From Lepidostoma basale (taxonomy: Eukaryota > Arthropoda > Insecta > Trichoptera > Lepidostomatidae), in the NCBI GenBank assembly GCA_022606425.2, contig JAHDVF020000747.1, positions 620,001 through 684,000 of the forward strand: a stretch of 64,000 nucleotides of DNA, in the 5' to 3' direction. Made by a program: the position numbers and the translations under genes. Each line of letters begins with the position of its first letter. Position 1 is the first letter of the stretch. Below the pieces are notes generated by a model that was not told the origin of the DNA, ran no database searches, and was given only the letters and a program-made list of their open reading frames with translations. This document shows, piece by piece, positions 53,326 through 63,342 of this stretch.

Positions 53326-53776
53326 ATATATATTAAATTAAATAAATATATACATTTTGACGTCATGATTTTTACAACTAATTGGTAGGTACCCCATTGT
53401 TTTAACTGCTAATAAGTGAGTACATTTCTAAAGAAAACTGCAGTACTTGCCTACTTGCATAAATATCCATAAAATAACTCTATACGAGTATACAAGTAAA
53501 GTAATTTTCTTTCTCTTCGTTATGCCGTATACACAAAACATATTTTTACAATTAACAAGTATAAATTACGAAATAAATTAAATACATGAAAAATAGCAGC
53601 TAGGTGACTGACTGGACAATATCTGAATGGAGACAGCCTTTGTACAGGTATTTGTTATAACCATTAACCAACCGGGGTTAACGCGCTTATTCGCCATAAT
53701 AAGCACGTTAACCTCAACGTTTGCTATATATTTCAACGTCTGTTGAAGTTTTTCGTAATAAAAACTATAAAAAAAA

Positions 53777-53815
53777 CTATCTAACCACCCCGCCGTCTCC
53801 CTGGAGAAGGAAGAA
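53777..53815 (-). repeat. LINE-A tail scrap
   Basis: TATCTAACCACCCCGCCGTC and TCCCTGGAGAAGG; about 40 bp of the terminus. Confidence 0.5.
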
Positions 53816-53924
53816 TTCTACACCAGAACCCGGGACCTTCAGTGTGGCAGTCAAAAGATCTTGCCATTCTCCTAAGAAAATCGTCAATTCATGTATTTAA
53901 AAAATATGTATTCTAATAATAACG

Positions 53925-54056
53925 TTTTCTAGGATGATGATATTTTAATGGAATGATTCGTTTCGCCAAATGTTTAATCATGCCTAAGTAAGGCAAAAGA
54001 TATATAAAAATATTTTTAAAAACTTCTAGAAAATAAGACGTTTTCATTGATAATAT
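53925..54056. mobile_element. FB foldback element, short decayed copy
   Basis: AACGTTTTCTAGG on the left and AACTTCTAGAAAATAAGACG on the right are inverted FB ends, around TTCGTTTCGCC and CATGCCTAAGTAAGGC. Confidence 0.55.
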
Positions 54057-54197
54057 ATAGTTTAAAAAGAAATGTTACGCCATTGTTCTAAAAACAATAA
54101 TACACTATTTATATTTTTTATAGTCATGAAATAAATAAACACATTCTATTTTCTCGTACAACTGTTACGTAATACGATATAACCGTTATATAGTGTA

Positions 54198-54683
54198 ACT
54201 AACTAACTAACTAACCATCACGCCGTCTCCCCGAAGGGGTAGGCAGAAAGAATGGACTGCCACACTTTTCTTTCCTGACATATTTCTCTGGATTCCTCAA
54301 TTCATACATCGTGTCATGCACGCGCGTCGATTTCTCTGACTCCTCACATGGCCGACATTCAATATTTGATTTATTTGATCGTGCCACGTTTTCCTCGGTT
54401 TTCCTCTATTTCTGGTTCCATTTACATCATTAACAAATATTTTTTTTACCATTCTTTCTTCATTCATTCTTTCCATATGTCCAAACAATCTTAATGATCC
54501 TTTCATTATTTTGTTCATGACACCATCATTCGCACCGCATTCACTTCTTATATTTTCATTCGACACTCTATCATACACAGAGTATCCACACATTCGTCTA
54601 AGAGATCTCATTTATACTGCATTTATTCTACTTTAATCCTTCTTTTGCCAGTTCCATGCTTCGCTTCCATACATAAGGGTCGG
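54198..54683 (-). mobile_element. LINE-A insertion, well preserved
   Basis: TSD TATATAGTGTA / TATATAGCGTA (54187-54197, 54684-54694; one mismatch). Minus frame 54297-54611 reads 104 residues without interruption (MRSLRRMCGYSVYDRVSNEN to RRACMTRCMN), the cleanest coding stretch of the family here. Terminal hairpin CCCC-TTC-GGGG intact. Confidence 0.9.
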
Positions 54684-54887
54684 TATATAGCGTATCTCCG
54701 AAAAAAAATAGTTTTTTTATTTATGACAATAAAAATACATAAAAAATGGTTTTACACAATTTTAACATTTCTTTTTAAATTGACAACAGAATTCCACGGT
54801 TTTAACGCCAAGCATAATATGTCATAACATGTAACATTTTTCTTCTTCTAATTTTTAGTTAATTTTTCTCTACATGGTTCGAAAGAT

Positions 54888-55078
54888 TCAAATCAAATCA
54901 GTTTATTAACTCAACAGACTATAAACAGCATAAATGTTCAAGGCATCATCAGAAACAGGTAAAATACTGGGAATACGTGAGAGATGGTTCGACATTAGGA
55001 AGACAAGATATTCTCTAAAGTCAAGAGTATTTGTCTTCTGAACGTACTTTCATTATATGAAAGACGTCGATCTCCGAT
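54888..55078 (-). repeat. LINE-C 3' end
   Basis: TTCAAATCAAATCAGTTTA tail, 3' UTR and last coding block (GAAAGACGTCGATCTCCG). Confidence 0.8.
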
Positions 55079-55248
55079 TCACTCCTCCTCAACCTGAAAA
55101 CGATATCAAAAATCGTAATTATGGAATTCCACAGTGTTAACGCCTTAAGTTAATAAAAAAATCATTATAATGCATATTGTTTTACATAATTGTTAGTGAA
55201 ATTACAAATAATCATTTTTATTATTATATTTAATATCTTAAAAATAAA

Positions 55249-55735
55249 AAACCTATCAAAAAAAGCTAAAATGGCAGTGCACAATGGTGTTCTTGTACCC
55301 ACCCTTATGTATGGAAGCGAAGCATGGAACTAGCAAAAGAAGGATGAAAGAAGAATAAATGCAGTAGAAATGAGATCTCTTAGACGAATGTGTGGATACT
55401 CTGTTTATGATAAAGTGTCGAATGAACATATAAGAAGTGAATGCGGTGTGAATGATGATGTTATGCACAAAATAATGAAAGGATCATTAAGATGGTTTGG
55501 ACACATGAAAATAATAGTAAAAAAATTATAAGTTAACGATGTAAATGGAACTAAAAATAGAGAAAGACCGAGGAAAACGTATCAAATAAATCAAATATTT
55601 AATGTCGGCCACGTGAGGAGTCAGAGAAATGGACGCGCGTGCATGACACGATGTATGAATGATGAGGAAGCGAGAGAAATATGTCAGGAAAGAAAAGTGT
55701 GGCAGTTCATTCTTCTGCCTACTCCTTCGGAGAAT
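55249..55735 (+). repeat. LINE-A 3' fragment
   Basis: AACCTATCAAAAAAAGC to CTACTCCTTCGGAGAATTGAG. The terminus is cut exactly where a 20-bp tandem repeat begins. Confidence 0.85.
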
Positions 55736-55740
55736 TGAGA

Positions 55741-55860
55741 AAAATATGTCACGTATAGGGAAAATATGTCACGTATAGGGAAAATATATCACGTAAAGGG
55801 AAAATATATCACGTTTAGGGAAAATATATCACGTATAGGGAAAATATGTCACGTATAGTT
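55741..55860. repeat. Six-unit 20-bp tandem repeat
   Basis: Six consecutive units of AAAATATGTCACGTATAGGG with few substitutions (ATATATC, ACGTAAAGGG, ACGTTTAGGG). It takes the place of the TTAG tail of the adjoining LINE-A. Confidence 0.9.
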
Positions 55861-56644
55861 TGTTTGTTATATTATATTTTAATAGAGTGGTATGTTTTAC
55901 CTTCTACGATATTATTATTTACATCTGATAATGCTCTAACAAAAGATACATTTAAATGTATACACAATTGTTAAAATTTTCTGAGAGAATATTTTTATAA
56001 CAGACTATACATCACGTGATTCAAATATTATCTACTGGGATTACGTAATGTTTATGTACAATGATTGTACATGATACACACATGACGGTACACTCACATG
56101 CCTATCGCAATTGTTAACAAACAATTAGGAAATTAGCGTTGCGTGCAAGTCACCGCGGGAAAATACTATCGGCCATTTTCCTAAAAATACATGAAACTAC
56201 GTTTTCGTATTTTTGCGGTAGCCGCCTGCCTACGAAAGCGAAAACACCCACGCCTGGTCTAATTAACACCAATAAAACATGCATTATTATTTGTTCCGAA
56301 GTCCGACCTTTACGAATCGACTCGCTTAAATCAATAATTACTTCTATACGATTCGTACCAATAAATTATGCTAAAGTCCTACTTTTTTCTCAAACGTGCT
56401 TCTGCTTCTTCGCTGTTTCAATCCTAGGGATTGATTTTCTCCATAGCATTACGTCTTCTGTAGCCTTCTTCAGCTCTTCAGCACATTAAACGCAGTTCAT
56501 GTCACGTCGTGGGCGTTCCTTATAATTTGTTTCCTCAATCATTCCATTTATTGTGTCTTGCAAGAGAATCTCGTATTGTTTTCTAGATGATTTATTATAT
56601 TTTACGATAGTTACAAATTTCCCTTGCTTGGGCATTACATTTGA
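55861..56644. other. Unassigned stretch with 116-residue frame
   Basis: A plus frame at 56139-56489 has no recognised domain and no codon-like pattern I can support. A somewhat GC-richer patch lies at 56140-56270. No gene called. Confidence 0.3.
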
Positions 56645-57455
56645 AATCATATCAGTTTATAATTCAGTTTATTGTCTCAGCAGACATTAGAAACAATATT
56701 AATATTTAAGGCATCTATTGAGTAAAGGTAAAATATAATACTGTTAAAATTTAAAGCACTGTTATAATATCACAAATTCTTTTTATTCACTGAGAGTGTC
56801 GCGATAGCTGTTTTGCCAACCGATATTGGAATCTTCAGGTGTTACAATAAACAGTTTATTGTATCACCAGATGATGCCAACATCGGTTGGCGAAACAGCT
56901 GTCGCGACACTCTCAGTGAATAAACAGAAATTATGATATTATACAGTGTTTTAAATGTTAACAGTAATAATGTTGAAGTATCATAGTGTTTCGGCCAAAA
57001 CAATGGACTAAAATATAATATATACAATATACCTACTCGTATACCATATACCAGGAACGCATGAGAAATGATTCGACATTATGAAGACAAAACACTCTCT
57101 AATGTTTAAGTCAAGAGTATTTGTCTTCTGAACGTACTCCCACTAACACGAAAGACGTCGATCTCCGAGGAGATCGTGTTCAGCAGACTAATAATCACTT
57201 TTCCCGCCGGTGTCACAAGCGGCAGGTTTGTTCTGGTGACCGGTATGTAAAATAATCTATGCTGTCGCTATCGGAAATATATAGTGATAAAAAAACAACA
57301 CCCTCCAGTACGGCAGAATTCTCGAAATATCCCCTGATTAATCTAAAGAAATGAGTTATGAAATGCCCATATCTTCGAAGCTGCAGAGAGTTCCCTGCAT
57401 TCCCAAAAGAAATGTTGTAGGATAGAGCTACGGATAGCTACCATAATTCCTCAGT
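56645..57455 (-). repeat. LINE-C 3' half split by a 268-bp insertion
   Basis: 56645-56740 is the 3' UTR end; 57009-57455 the rest of the 3' UTR and coding tail, strongly decayed. Removing 56741-57008 and one TSD restores the LINE-C order. Confidence 0.8.
56741..57008 (+). mobile_element. Retroelement-like insertion with inverted hammerhead-like arms
   Basis: Exact 12-bp TSD TAAAATATAATA (56729-56740, 57009-57020). Two inverted arms of about 110 bp meet near 56854. Each arm carries GGTTGGC-(G/A)AAAC-AGCT-(GTC/ATC), with box I CTGAAGA in one arm and CAGATGA in the other. The 3' end TTTCGGCCAAAACAATGGAC is shared with 61950-61991. The long TSD argues for target-primed reverse transcription; Penelope-like origin is inferred. 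Confidence 0.6.
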
Positions 57456-58475
57456 ATGTTCAGTATGTTTCCATATATTTCGGTTCGGCACCATATTCCA
57501 TACATATGCATAAATATTATTACCACAATTATGGAAAAATAAAGGGCCGAATACATTCTTTTACACATTTTTCGCGTTAATTAACAATTAACGAAGTAAT
57601 CTAGCTACGATTCGTCGTCGTTTTTCTCTCCGCAAATATTTACAGTTGCCTAGTATTACACGGGACACATATTTGCCATTATTCGGCACAGAGATAAGGC
57701 GTTAGAATACTGTTATGTTGATCTTGACTTATTCATTATTAACTCATTAGACGGAATTCTATTCAAGGCGGAATAATTCGACTGCAAAAATATCCGCGTT
57801 GTGTGAATCGTACATACTCGTACAACACTTGGCGGCAGTATTTTTAGAGAAAATTTTCGGTATTCCGCCGTTATGCTTTTACACATAGATTATTTAATAC
57901 ACATTTAGTACATCTTGAACACAGAAAAACGAATTTAAAGAAAAATCTGAGATAAATCACTAATAAAGGCAGAGTCATAAATAACTTCCGCCTAGAAAAA
58001 TGGTACTTACTGTTTTTGTTTACACACACAGTGCGTTAATCCGATAAGAAAATTTGGCTTTCTTTACGCAGGTAGAAGTTTGATGATCATTTAAACAGTA
58101 GTCTAATGTTGTTCACATTGAACACAGAAGCCCATTCTTCTTAAACCAAATCATAGATTAGATTATAAAATAAGTTGCTAACCTAGATCTGGGATAAAAT
58201 ATGACGATGCCTCCAAAGAGATTGAAAATGAAAATATATTATAAAAGAAACATCGAGTAAAATAGAAACTATCACGAAGTTATCAATATCACGGAATTTG
58301 CTCGGCTTACTATAATATACTTATATTCCTTCCGAATTAACAATAGAACTTCACAGTTTAGCGCATTAACCCCTATAGTTCAACTGGCTTAATTTGCAGT
58401 TGAAAAAAAAATGGTTTCAAACTGCGGCAAACTATAATACATTTACAACTCATAACTTAAAAACCTTTTTATTTC
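57456..58475. other. Unassigned AT-rich stretch
   Basis: No gene or family recognised. A GTTTAGCGCATTAACC motif at about 58360 is shared with other scattered sites. Confidence 0.35.
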
Positions 58476-58664
58476 AATTAATACGAATGAAAACGTCAGT
58501 TTTCTAGAAGTTTTATTATATTTTATGGGAATGACATGTTTCGCCCTTCTAAGGCATTATATAATGTTTGATACATTTGATAATGCCTTAGAAGGGCGAA
58601 ACATGTCATTCCCATAAAATATAATAAAACTTCTAGAAAACTGACGTTTTCATTCGTATTAATT
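58476..58664. mobile_element. FB foldback element with perfect 85-bp arms
   Basis: 58476-58560 and 58580-58664 are exact reverse complements over 85 bases with a 19-bp loop. The right arm contains GCCTTAGAAGGGC-GAAAC-AT-GTC at 58584-58607. Related copies are at 24600, 42195, 51203 and 53925. No coding capacity. Confidence 0.9.
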
Positions 58665-58849
58665 ATTTAATATGGAGTTTTACATCATTGTTCAAGAAAC
58701 AATTAATACATTTTATTTTCGATCCTTACCACTAAATTGTATATATTATTATGATGAACTGAGAGTATCTGTATGAACTGGAAATATAGCCAACCGTAGT
58801 TCGAGACCATTTTTTTTACTGCAAATAAAGCCAGCGGAACAATGGGGGT

Positions 58850-59187
58850 TGAGTTTGAATTGTACTCGTATAGAGATCTAAAGATTTGCGGAAACATCGC
58901 AGAAAGTTCATCCACAGTCAATATGCGATCGTCACGGAGCGCATTTTCGATTTTTCCACAATTTCGTCAGTCACAATTGAAGGTCTTCCGCTCCTCTGGT
59001 CATCATGCACAGACGTACGACCGTTTTTAAACTCGCGACACCACTTGTACACACTCGTACGATTCATAGCTTTATCACCATATGCAGTTTACACCTCATT
59101 ATAAACCTCAACCGGAGGTTTTCCCTTTCAAACGAGATAACGGATGACGCCGCGTATTTCGCACTTGGCGGGAGATTGGATTGACAT
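58850..59187 (-). pseudogene. Decayed mariner transposase N-terminus
   Basis: The minus strand from ATG (59187) reads MSIQSPAKCEIRGVIRYLV, stop, KGKPPVEVYNEV, stop, TAYGDKAMNRTSVYKW, EFKNGRTSVHDDQRSGRPS, then a one-base frameshift into LTVDELSAMFPQI. This is the paired helix-turn-helix half of a mariner-type transposase; the catalytic half is missing. Two stops and a frameshift mean it is old. Confidence 0.75.
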
Positions 59188-59359
59188 TTTTCACGAAACG
59201 TGTTGTCGCGTCGACACTTCTCAACGTACAGACCTCGAACTGGGCCCGTTGCGGAGGGGAAAGGTCAGGCTACACGGAAATGTAGCTAACATGTCGAAAA
59301 TAAAATCCATCCGGTCGTGAGAGCCTCAGTACACTTACATTCTGGATATGCCTCGTATA

Positions 59360-60681
59360 CGAGGTCTGTTCAAAAAGTATCGCGAATTTTGAATTTCCGC
59401 TGGCTACGTATATTTGATTTTTGATTTTTTTGTAGCGTTATATTGGTACTCATGTCGCTTACTTATGCTGACAAGGTTGGCCATTTTGAATGTTTAGTTA
59501 ATTTTTGACAGCTGTTTTGCTTGGATGTGTTTTGGCTCGTCTTCGATTTTTGCCTATTCCAAAAAATGGATCAAAGAATCTGTATCAAATTTTGTGTTAA
59601 AAACAAAATAAAGTGCGCGGACGCATTTCGAATGTTGACTGTGGCATATGGTGAAGCTACCTTGGACCAAAGCAACGTTTATCGGTGGTACAAAATGTTC
59701 TCAGAGGGCCGAGAAGATATGAACGACGAAGAGCGTGCCGGACGCCCGAGCACGTCAACAACAGACGAAAACATTGATAAAGTGAAGAAAATAGTATTAG
59801 CCAATCGTCGAATCACCGTTAGAGAAGTTGCTGAGGACCTAAACATATCGATTGGCTCGTGCCATTCGATTTTAACCAATGATTTGGGCATGAGTCGGGT
59901 CGCCGCGAAATTCGTGCCAAAATTGCTCAATTTCGACCAAAAACAGCATCGCGTTAACATTGCTCAGGAGATGTTGGACTCGGTCCGTGACGACCCAAAT
60001 GTGCTCCAGAGGGTCATAACTGGTGACGAATCATGAGTTTATGGTTATGACGTGGAAACCAAAGCTCAATCATCCCAATGGAAGCTGCCGCATGAGCCAA
60101 GACCAAAAAAAGCGCGCCAAGTTCGGTCGAACGTGAAGGTTTTGCTCACAGTTTTCTTCGATTGCAGGGGCGTGGTGCATCATGAGTTCTTGCCACAGGG
60201 TAGTACGGTCAATAAGGAATATTACCTGCAAGTTATGCGCAATTTGCGCGAAGCAATCCGCCAGAAACGCCCGGATTTGTGGAAGAACAAAAACTGGCTT
60301 TTGCACCATGATAACGCCCCTGCTCACACATCGTTGCTTGTGCGCGAATATTTGGCCAAAAACAACACAGTAATGGTGCCGCAGCCACCGTATTCCCCAG
60401 ACCTGGCCCCCTGTGACTTTTTCCTGTTTCCAAAACTGAAGAGGCCCATGAAAGGACGACGCTACGCCACGATTGAGGAGATAAAGACGGCATCGAAGGA
60501 GGAGCTGAACAAGATCACAAAAAATGATTTTTTTAAGTGCTTCGAGGATTGGAAAAAACGTTGGCATAAATGTATTATATCCGAGGGGAATTACTTTGAA
60601 GGGGACAAAATAGATATTCATGAATAAATAAATACTTTTTGAAAAAATATAAAATTCGCGATACTTTTTGAACAGACCTCG
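59360..60681 (+). mobile_element. Mariner element, nearly intact
   Basis: 1,322 bp with perfect 31-bp terminal inverted repeats starting CGAGGTCTGTTCAAAAAG (59360-59390, 60651-60681) and TA dinucleotides at 59358-59359 and 60682-60683. It carries a single transposase frame. Identical ends suggest recent arrival. Confidence 0.95.
59566..60627 (+). pseudogene. Mariner transposase with one premature stop
   Basis: From ATG at 59566 (upstream codons lack an ATG) to TAA at 60625-60627: 353 codons, usual length for mariner. N-terminal HTH (NVYRWYKMF, AGRPSTSTT), linker, catalytic ITGDES, HHDNAPAHT and PDLAPCDFF; 34 residues separate the second and third Asp, the DD34D spacing. The only break is TGA at 60034-60036 (codon 157), right after GDES where mariners usually have Trp, a one-base change. 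The frame is otherwise open with no indels. It would cut and paste DNA at TA sites; here it is probably inactive. Confidence 0.93.
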
Positions 60682-60683
60682 TA

Positions 60684-61245
60684 TTACTAAAAAAATTATT
60701 AAAAACTTCAAGGGTGTTGATCTGTCCCGTGAGATTCAAAGGGTTAATGCTAGTTCATTGAAAATTTAGACTTTAAATAATTGAATCTATAACGAGGCCG
60801 TTGACAGTTCATTTATTCCATCAGACATCAGAATTTTGAGTAGTGTCTTATTTGAATACGCCTCCACACTGCTGGCTGTCCTCGAAAGAGAAACAATACA
60901 ACCGATTCTTAAAGTCATTCGGATGCTGTATCAGTCTAGACACGGTCTTAGAAACCATTTTAATTGTCTTCTGTCTAAACGTTTAGATTTGTATTGACTG
61001 GAATTTATTAGCGATGTTTGGGAACCTTTATATCTTTGCTGGAGGGTCTTTAGCATTACGTTTAATGGCACCAGCTTTTACATCAGAACTCTCCATCAAC
61101 GAGACCCACGAATAAATGAAGTAATATGATGTTATAGTATATTCGTAATATGCCAATATTCTTTATCGTATGCAGTATATTTTTTTGCAAAAAAAAAAAC
61201 CTAATAATTATTATAACTATAATATAAAATTATAATACTCTGTTT
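60684..61245. other. Unassigned stretch
   Basis: No supported feature between mariner and the next LINE-A. Confidence 0.4.
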
Positions 61246-61792
61246 ATAACTAACTAACCAGCCATCACGCCGTCTCCCCGAAGGGGTAGGCAGAAAGAAT
61301 GGACTGCCACACTTTTCTTTCCTGACATATTTCTCTCGATTCCTCAACATTCATACATCGTGTCATGCACGCGCGTCGATTTCTCTGACTTCTCACATGG
61401 CCGACATTCAATAGTTGATTTATTTGATCGTGCCACGTTTTCCTCGGTCTCTCCATTTCAAGTTCCATTTACATCGTTAACATATACTTTTTACAATTCT
61501 TTTTTCATTCATTCTTTCCATGTGTCCAAACCATCTAAATGATCCTTTCATTATTTTGTTCATAACACTTTCGTTCGCACCGTACTCACTTCTTATATTT
61601 TCATTCGACAATCTATCATACACAGAGTATCCACACATTCGTTTAAGAGATCTCATTTCTACTGCATTTATTCTACTTTCATCCTTCTTTTGCCAGTTCC
61701 ATGCTTCGCTTCCATCCACAAGGGTGGGTACAAGAACACCATTGTGCCCTGACATTTTAGCTTTTTTGGATAGGTTTTTGTTTGCGATATCA
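61246..61792 (-). pseudogene. LINE-A fragment, left half of a head-to-head pair
   Basis: Tail ATAACTAACTAACC, intact CCCC-TTC-GGGG hairpin, coding blocks on the minus strand (frame 61477-61905 in part: GSEAWNWQKKDESRINAVEM, FGHMERMNEKR), up to the KNLSKKAKM block. Confidence 0.88.
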
Positions 61793-61797
61793 ATTTG

Positions 61798-61948
61798 AAT
61801 CAGAGAAATCGACGCGCGTGCATGACACGATGTATGAATGTTGAGTAAGCGAGAGAAATATGTCGGGAAAGAAAAGTGTGGCAGTCCATTCTTTCTGCCT
61901 ACCACTTCAGGAATCGGCGTGATGATAAGTTAGCTAGTTAGTTAGTTA
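61798..61948 (+). repeat. LINE-A 3' end, right half of the pair
   Basis: TCAGAGAAATCGACGCGCG to GGCGTGATGATAAGTTAG with tail. An inverted copy of about 61250-61400, so the pair could form a snap-back with 150-bp arms. Confidence 0.8.
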
Positions 61949-61991
61949 TAATGTTGAAGTATCATAGTGTTTCGGCCAAAACAATGGACGA
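61949..61991 (+). repeat. 3' end shared with the 56741 insertion
   Basis: AATGTTGAAGTATCATAGTG then TTTCGGCCAAAACAATGGAC, identical over 42 bp to 56967-57008. It begins exactly at the LINE-A tail. Confidence 0.7.
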
Positions 61992-62696
61992 TATAATTAT
62001 TCTGACATATTAATTAAGAATTCCTTGATATTTTATACAAACATATTGTATATTATATCCTCAACTTTTGAACGCGTCTTTTACCGTTAATTGTTGAGGC
62101 CAAAGATATTCGTGACCGACCGTTGGCTCTCTGAGGTTATGTGTGTGACATGGTACCAGCTATGAGTCACCAAGATCCATTCAAGGCAATCGTCTCCTCG
62201 TCACCACGCCATCAAAGCATCCTTTGCTAGCGAGAACAAATCATTTGAATTCATTATTTGCATACTTTATCGATATTATAAGATTTTTGTGTTAGTTACG
62301 AACGACACAATCAGTTTATCTTTAAGGATTAATTGTATCTCAATAGAGACGAAGATGTAAATTGTTTTTTTTGGAAACAGAATATGGTAGTCGAGGCGTT
62401 TACAGGACTTATTATACCTGTCATTGGTTGGGTTAAGCGATCGCTTTACGTTAACAACACTCCCCATTCCGCCCTTCTTACGACCACCGCGTCAGACAAA
62501 TTTTATGAAAGATGAATATATGCTAATACGTTAAGAACACTTCACATTTTTTAGGTCAATCTACACTAGCGCCATCTATTAAGATTATTTATAAGCATTA
62601 ATAAAAAAATCTTTATTAATGCAATGTGAAAGACTTAGCAGTTTATCTTTGTTTATGTACAACATGTTTCTTTAATCCAACTACTGTATACTAAAT
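61992..62696. other. Unassigned stretch
   Basis: GC-richer at 62080-62230; short frames on both strands without known domains. Confidence 0.35.
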
Positions 62697-62854
62697 AACT
62701 AACTTACAGACATAAATAATGGACTGCCACACGGTTCTTTCTCGGCAAATTTATCTCGCTTCCTCAATGCACGTACATCGCTTCCTCAGTGCACATACAT
62801 ATATCGTGCCATGCACGACCGTCGATTCATCCGACTTTTGACGTGGCCGACAGA
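62697..62854 (-). repeat. LINE-A 3' scrap
   Basis: CATAAATAATGGACTGCCAC to TTGACGTGGCCGACAG, with a duplicated TCGCTTCCTCAGTGCAC piece. The tail is reduced. Confidence 0.7.
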
Positions 62855-63055
62855 GGCAAATGGGGGGCTTTGAAGTATTCAAGGAGGGCGCTGTGTTGTA
62901 AATATTCAAGAAATTAACAATAAAATACTGTTTTCATAAAAAAAACAAATTACCTTCATAACTAATTTAAAAAATATATTGTTTTTACTGTTATAAAGAA
63001 GCATTAAAATATCAAATTAGCGTTAGGTATTTTTTTAATAACTGTGGAATTCTAT

Positions 63056-63145
63056 TCTTCTTTTTCTTGCCGTGTCAGGTCCCCCCAACGTTAGCGTTCA
63101 CTGCAGCAAAGGTATCTCTGTCCTGCACCACTTGGAATAGGTGGA
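63056..63145 (-). repeat. LINE-F 3' end
   Basis: ATTCTTCTTTTTCTTGCCG and GGTCCCCCCAACGTTAGCG, as at 19092-19150. Confidence 0.65.
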
Positions 63146-63342
63146 GTTTTACATCATTATAAATATTTCTTGTACAAATAATTTTTTTTAAATGCATTAT
63201 ATATAACTGACTCCTCAAAGGCCATTTTTAGAGTCTCACATTTAATAATGTCGTTATTTGAAAATGTACTAGAAAGGTTACAAATGTCACGAACATAAAA
63301 TTTATTTAAACTTCTGGAAATTGTACTGGATGTATTTATATA

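Noticed and set aside
55741..55860. CRISPR-like array
   Set aside because: Units are contiguous with no spacers, in a eukaryotic genome.
56139..56489. 116-residue frame as a host gene
   Set aside because: No domain, no plausible splice context or conserved motif; length is within chance for this composition.
60070..60711. 213-residue minus-strand frame
   Set aside because: Antisense of the mariner transposase, whose plus frame has catalytic motifs.
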